Part shown: positions 62,847 to 64,000 of the stretch, piece by piece
How positions within the stretch are numbered: position 1 is the stretch's first letter
How the letters are laid out: the number at the start of each line of letters is the position of its first letter
Origin: Roseburia hominis
Lineage (GTDB): Bacteria; Bacillota; Clostridia; Lachnospirales; Lachnospiraceae
DNA length: 64,000 nt
NCBI GenBank assembly: GCA_040702975.1
Contig: CP159990.1
Span: forward strand, 3,658,001-3,722,000
Direction: 5' to 3'
Translations under genes and position numbers: made by a program
Notes under the pieces: model-generated
Databases searched by the model: none
The model's input: the letters and a program-made list of their open reading frames with translations, nothing else
Told to the model about the DNA's origin: nothing

Positions 62847-63749
62847 TCATTCCTCCTCCGCAGCACGGATACGCTCCAGCAACTCTTTGATTGCCGCCCC
62901 GGCCTCATCGGTTCTTTCATTTTTCACGAGAAACAATACCGATGTCAGGATATTATTGTAATCGTGGCGCAGCTTTGCCATCTCCTCACGGCGGGCCTCG
63001 ATCTGCTCGTAGTGAACCCTTTCCAACGCCATGGCCTGCGCAAGTCTGGCTTCCTCCGCCTGCATTTCACGCTTTTCCATCTGGCTTAAGTAGAGCATCA
63101 CCAACGCAAATTCCAGAACCGACCAAATACACAGCAAAATGAAATACCAATTAGAATCCCCGGTTACCACCTGCGGTCCTCTGCTGCCCCATATCATCAA
63201 AAGAATAAGAAACATCGGAAGCAGAGCTGCAATCCATAGCGGACTTGCCTGGCCCTTCCCCTTTTTCCTTATTTTGAGTACGATAGCTGTATAAATAACG
63301 TTCAACAAAAGACTCAATGACGCAATAATCGCAGACCTCTCTGCCATATATGGATTTGCAAAGTCCAAATGAAAAAGCTCCATTTCCTTTACTTCGCCCA
63401 AAACCACAAGAAGGAAAGCATCCGAAAATACATTTTGCAAAATCAGCACACTGGCATGAGCTATCTTAATCCATGGTTTATCACGATAGAAATAAGTCAG
63501 CATAAAAATGTAGTACAGCGTCATGCAGATCGGGTTGCCTACAGGAATCCAGGCTCCCCGAGGCGGGAACAGACATTTGGCACACGTCAGGAAGCTTGTA
63601 ATGGCAACCCAGAATGTAATTCTTTTCCCCCGGGAAGCTCTGTCCTCTCGCCCCGTAAGCAGGTTTTCAAGACAGACGCCTATCGTAACAGCAGCTATGC
63701 TCTGCACTACTGCATTTATTATCTGATAAATAAAACCTTGTTCCATCAT
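62847..63749 (-). CDS. Truncated AgrC-like sensor kinase: membrane sensor and His helix, no ATPase domain
   Basis: 300 residues, paralogous along its whole length to the N-terminal part of the next gene (GFIYQIINAVVQ, LENLLTGREDR, FANPYMAERS, LEFALVMLYLSQMEKRE). It has about six membrane helices and a dimerisation segment with the phospho-acceptor motif KLRHDYNNILTS, then stops (TGA 62847) after the second helix (LLERIRAAEEE). No ATPase domain follows. The end lies at a domain border and the frame is clean, so it looks like a functional short form. ATG 63749 overlaps the TGA of the LytTR regulator gene. Confidence 0.85.
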   Translation of the reverse strand: MMEQGFIYQIINAVVQSIAAVTIGVCLENLLTGREDRASRGKRITFWVAITSFLTCAKCLFPPRGAWIPVGNPICMTLYYIFMLTYFYRDKPWIKIAHASVLILQNVFSDAFLLVVLGEVKEMELFHLDFANPYMAERSAIIASLSLLLNVIYTAIVLKIRKKGKGQASPLWIAALLPMFLILLMIWGSRGPQVVTGDSNWYFILLCIWSVLEFALVMLYLSQMEKREMQAEEARLAQAMALERVHYEQIEARREEMAKLRHDYNNILTSVLFLVKNERTDEAGAAIKELLERIRAAEEE

Positions 63750-64000
63750 ATTTTTTTACCTAAATGCAGGAAATAACTTTTTCGCACTCTTTCCCGCTGT
63801 ATTTTACTGACCGGCACCCTCTGCCCATTTTGAAAGCAGATTTCATTTCCTTCCATATATTGAATCCGGTTCATATTCACAAGAAAGCTTTTGTGGCACT
63901 GAATAAAACTGGAAGGAAGCTTCTCATGAATGTTGCTGAGTTTATCATAAACAGTGTAGGAACCTTCTTCCGTATGAATGAAAACTCTGTGATTGTCACT
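63746..64000 (-). CDS. LytTR-type response regulator, C-terminal part (5' end outside window)
   Basis: About 84 codons are visible: HRVFIHTEEGSYTVYDKLSNIHEKLPSSFIQCHKSFLVNMNRIQYMEG... is a LytTR DNA-binding domain (AgrA/LytR type), ending VRKSYFLHLGKKI. The receiver domain would lie beyond the right edge. The stop TGA (63748-63746) overlaps the ATG of the truncated kinase, so regulator and both kinases form one operon. It probably regulates peptide-pheromone or surface-protein genes. Confidence 0.88.
   Translation of the reverse strand, partial: SDNHRVFIHTEEGSYTVYDKLSNIHEKLPSSFIQCHKSFLVNMNRIQYMEGNEICFQNGQRVPVSKIQRERVRKSYFLHLGKKI

Overview
This window looks like the chromosome of a spore-forming, anaerobic member of the Lachnospiraceae (Clostridia). 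Evidence: [FeFe]-hydrogenase maturation genes, a YlmC/YmxH-type sporulation protein, a LysM-GH18 spore-lytic type enzyme, an ECF pantothenate-type S component, GHKL/LytTR (Agr-like) signalling and near-consensus TTGACA/TATAAT promoters. I saw no rRNA, tRNA or CRISPR array. Genus is not resolved.

Layout. 1-2.1 kb: solute-binding protein and permease of a peptide ABC importer (cut by the window edge). 2.3-2.5 kb: small-RNA locus. 2.5-3.8 kb: LysM-GH18 enzyme. 3.8-8.3 kb: hydrogenase maturation operon (TM1266-like, hydE, hydG, hydF) behind a long leader ending in a terminator-like hairpin. 8.4-12.9 kb: AraC/GyrI-like regulator and a heterodimeric ABC exporter. 13-16.7 kb: sigma factor, membrane protein and ABC-2 transporter. 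17-19.6 kb: glf and a DUF4869-like/P-loop pair. 19.9-23.1 kb: split ThrE exporter and an ABC-F protein. 23.1-23.5 kb: type I toxin/antisense RNA locus. 23.7-30.1 kb: enolase, YitT, small alarmone synthetase, asparaginase, MESH1-like HD hydrolase, SDR. 30.2-39.8 kb: GntR-controlled uptake and catabolic operon for a peptide-like or amide compound. 40-45.8 kb: GH25 lysozyme, exonuclease III, CoA synthesis genes (coaX, ECF S component, coaBC), nrdR, ylmC. 46-51.5 kb: metallophosphoesterase, carbamate kinase, LexA-controlled dinB/SRAP operon. 51.6-56.5 kb: TelA/XpaC pair, NMN adenylyltransferase-like protein, NhaC antiporter. 56.6-61.5 kb: decayed accessory island (HipA-like kinase, 5'-truncated gene, IS200/IS605 element, orphan AbiEi-like antitoxin, remnant of a sortase-anchored protein). 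61.5-64 kb: Agr-like LytTR regulator with two paralogous sensor kinases.

Most unusual signals. (1) Two 157-nt long-hairpin elements (16797-16953 and 48574-48730) share a conserved core with covarying stems, but have different self-complementary arms. (2) Strongly strand-asymmetric composition occurs around both copies, and around one further place without a copy. (3) The sensor-kinase pair looks complementarily degenerate: one keeps the phospho-acceptor His but lacks the ATPase domain, the other has the ATPase domain but Cys in place of His. (4) A family of 45-bp hairpin repeats has compensatory arm changes at four loci. (5) A compact type I toxin-antitoxin locus has mirror-image promoters and 5' ends.
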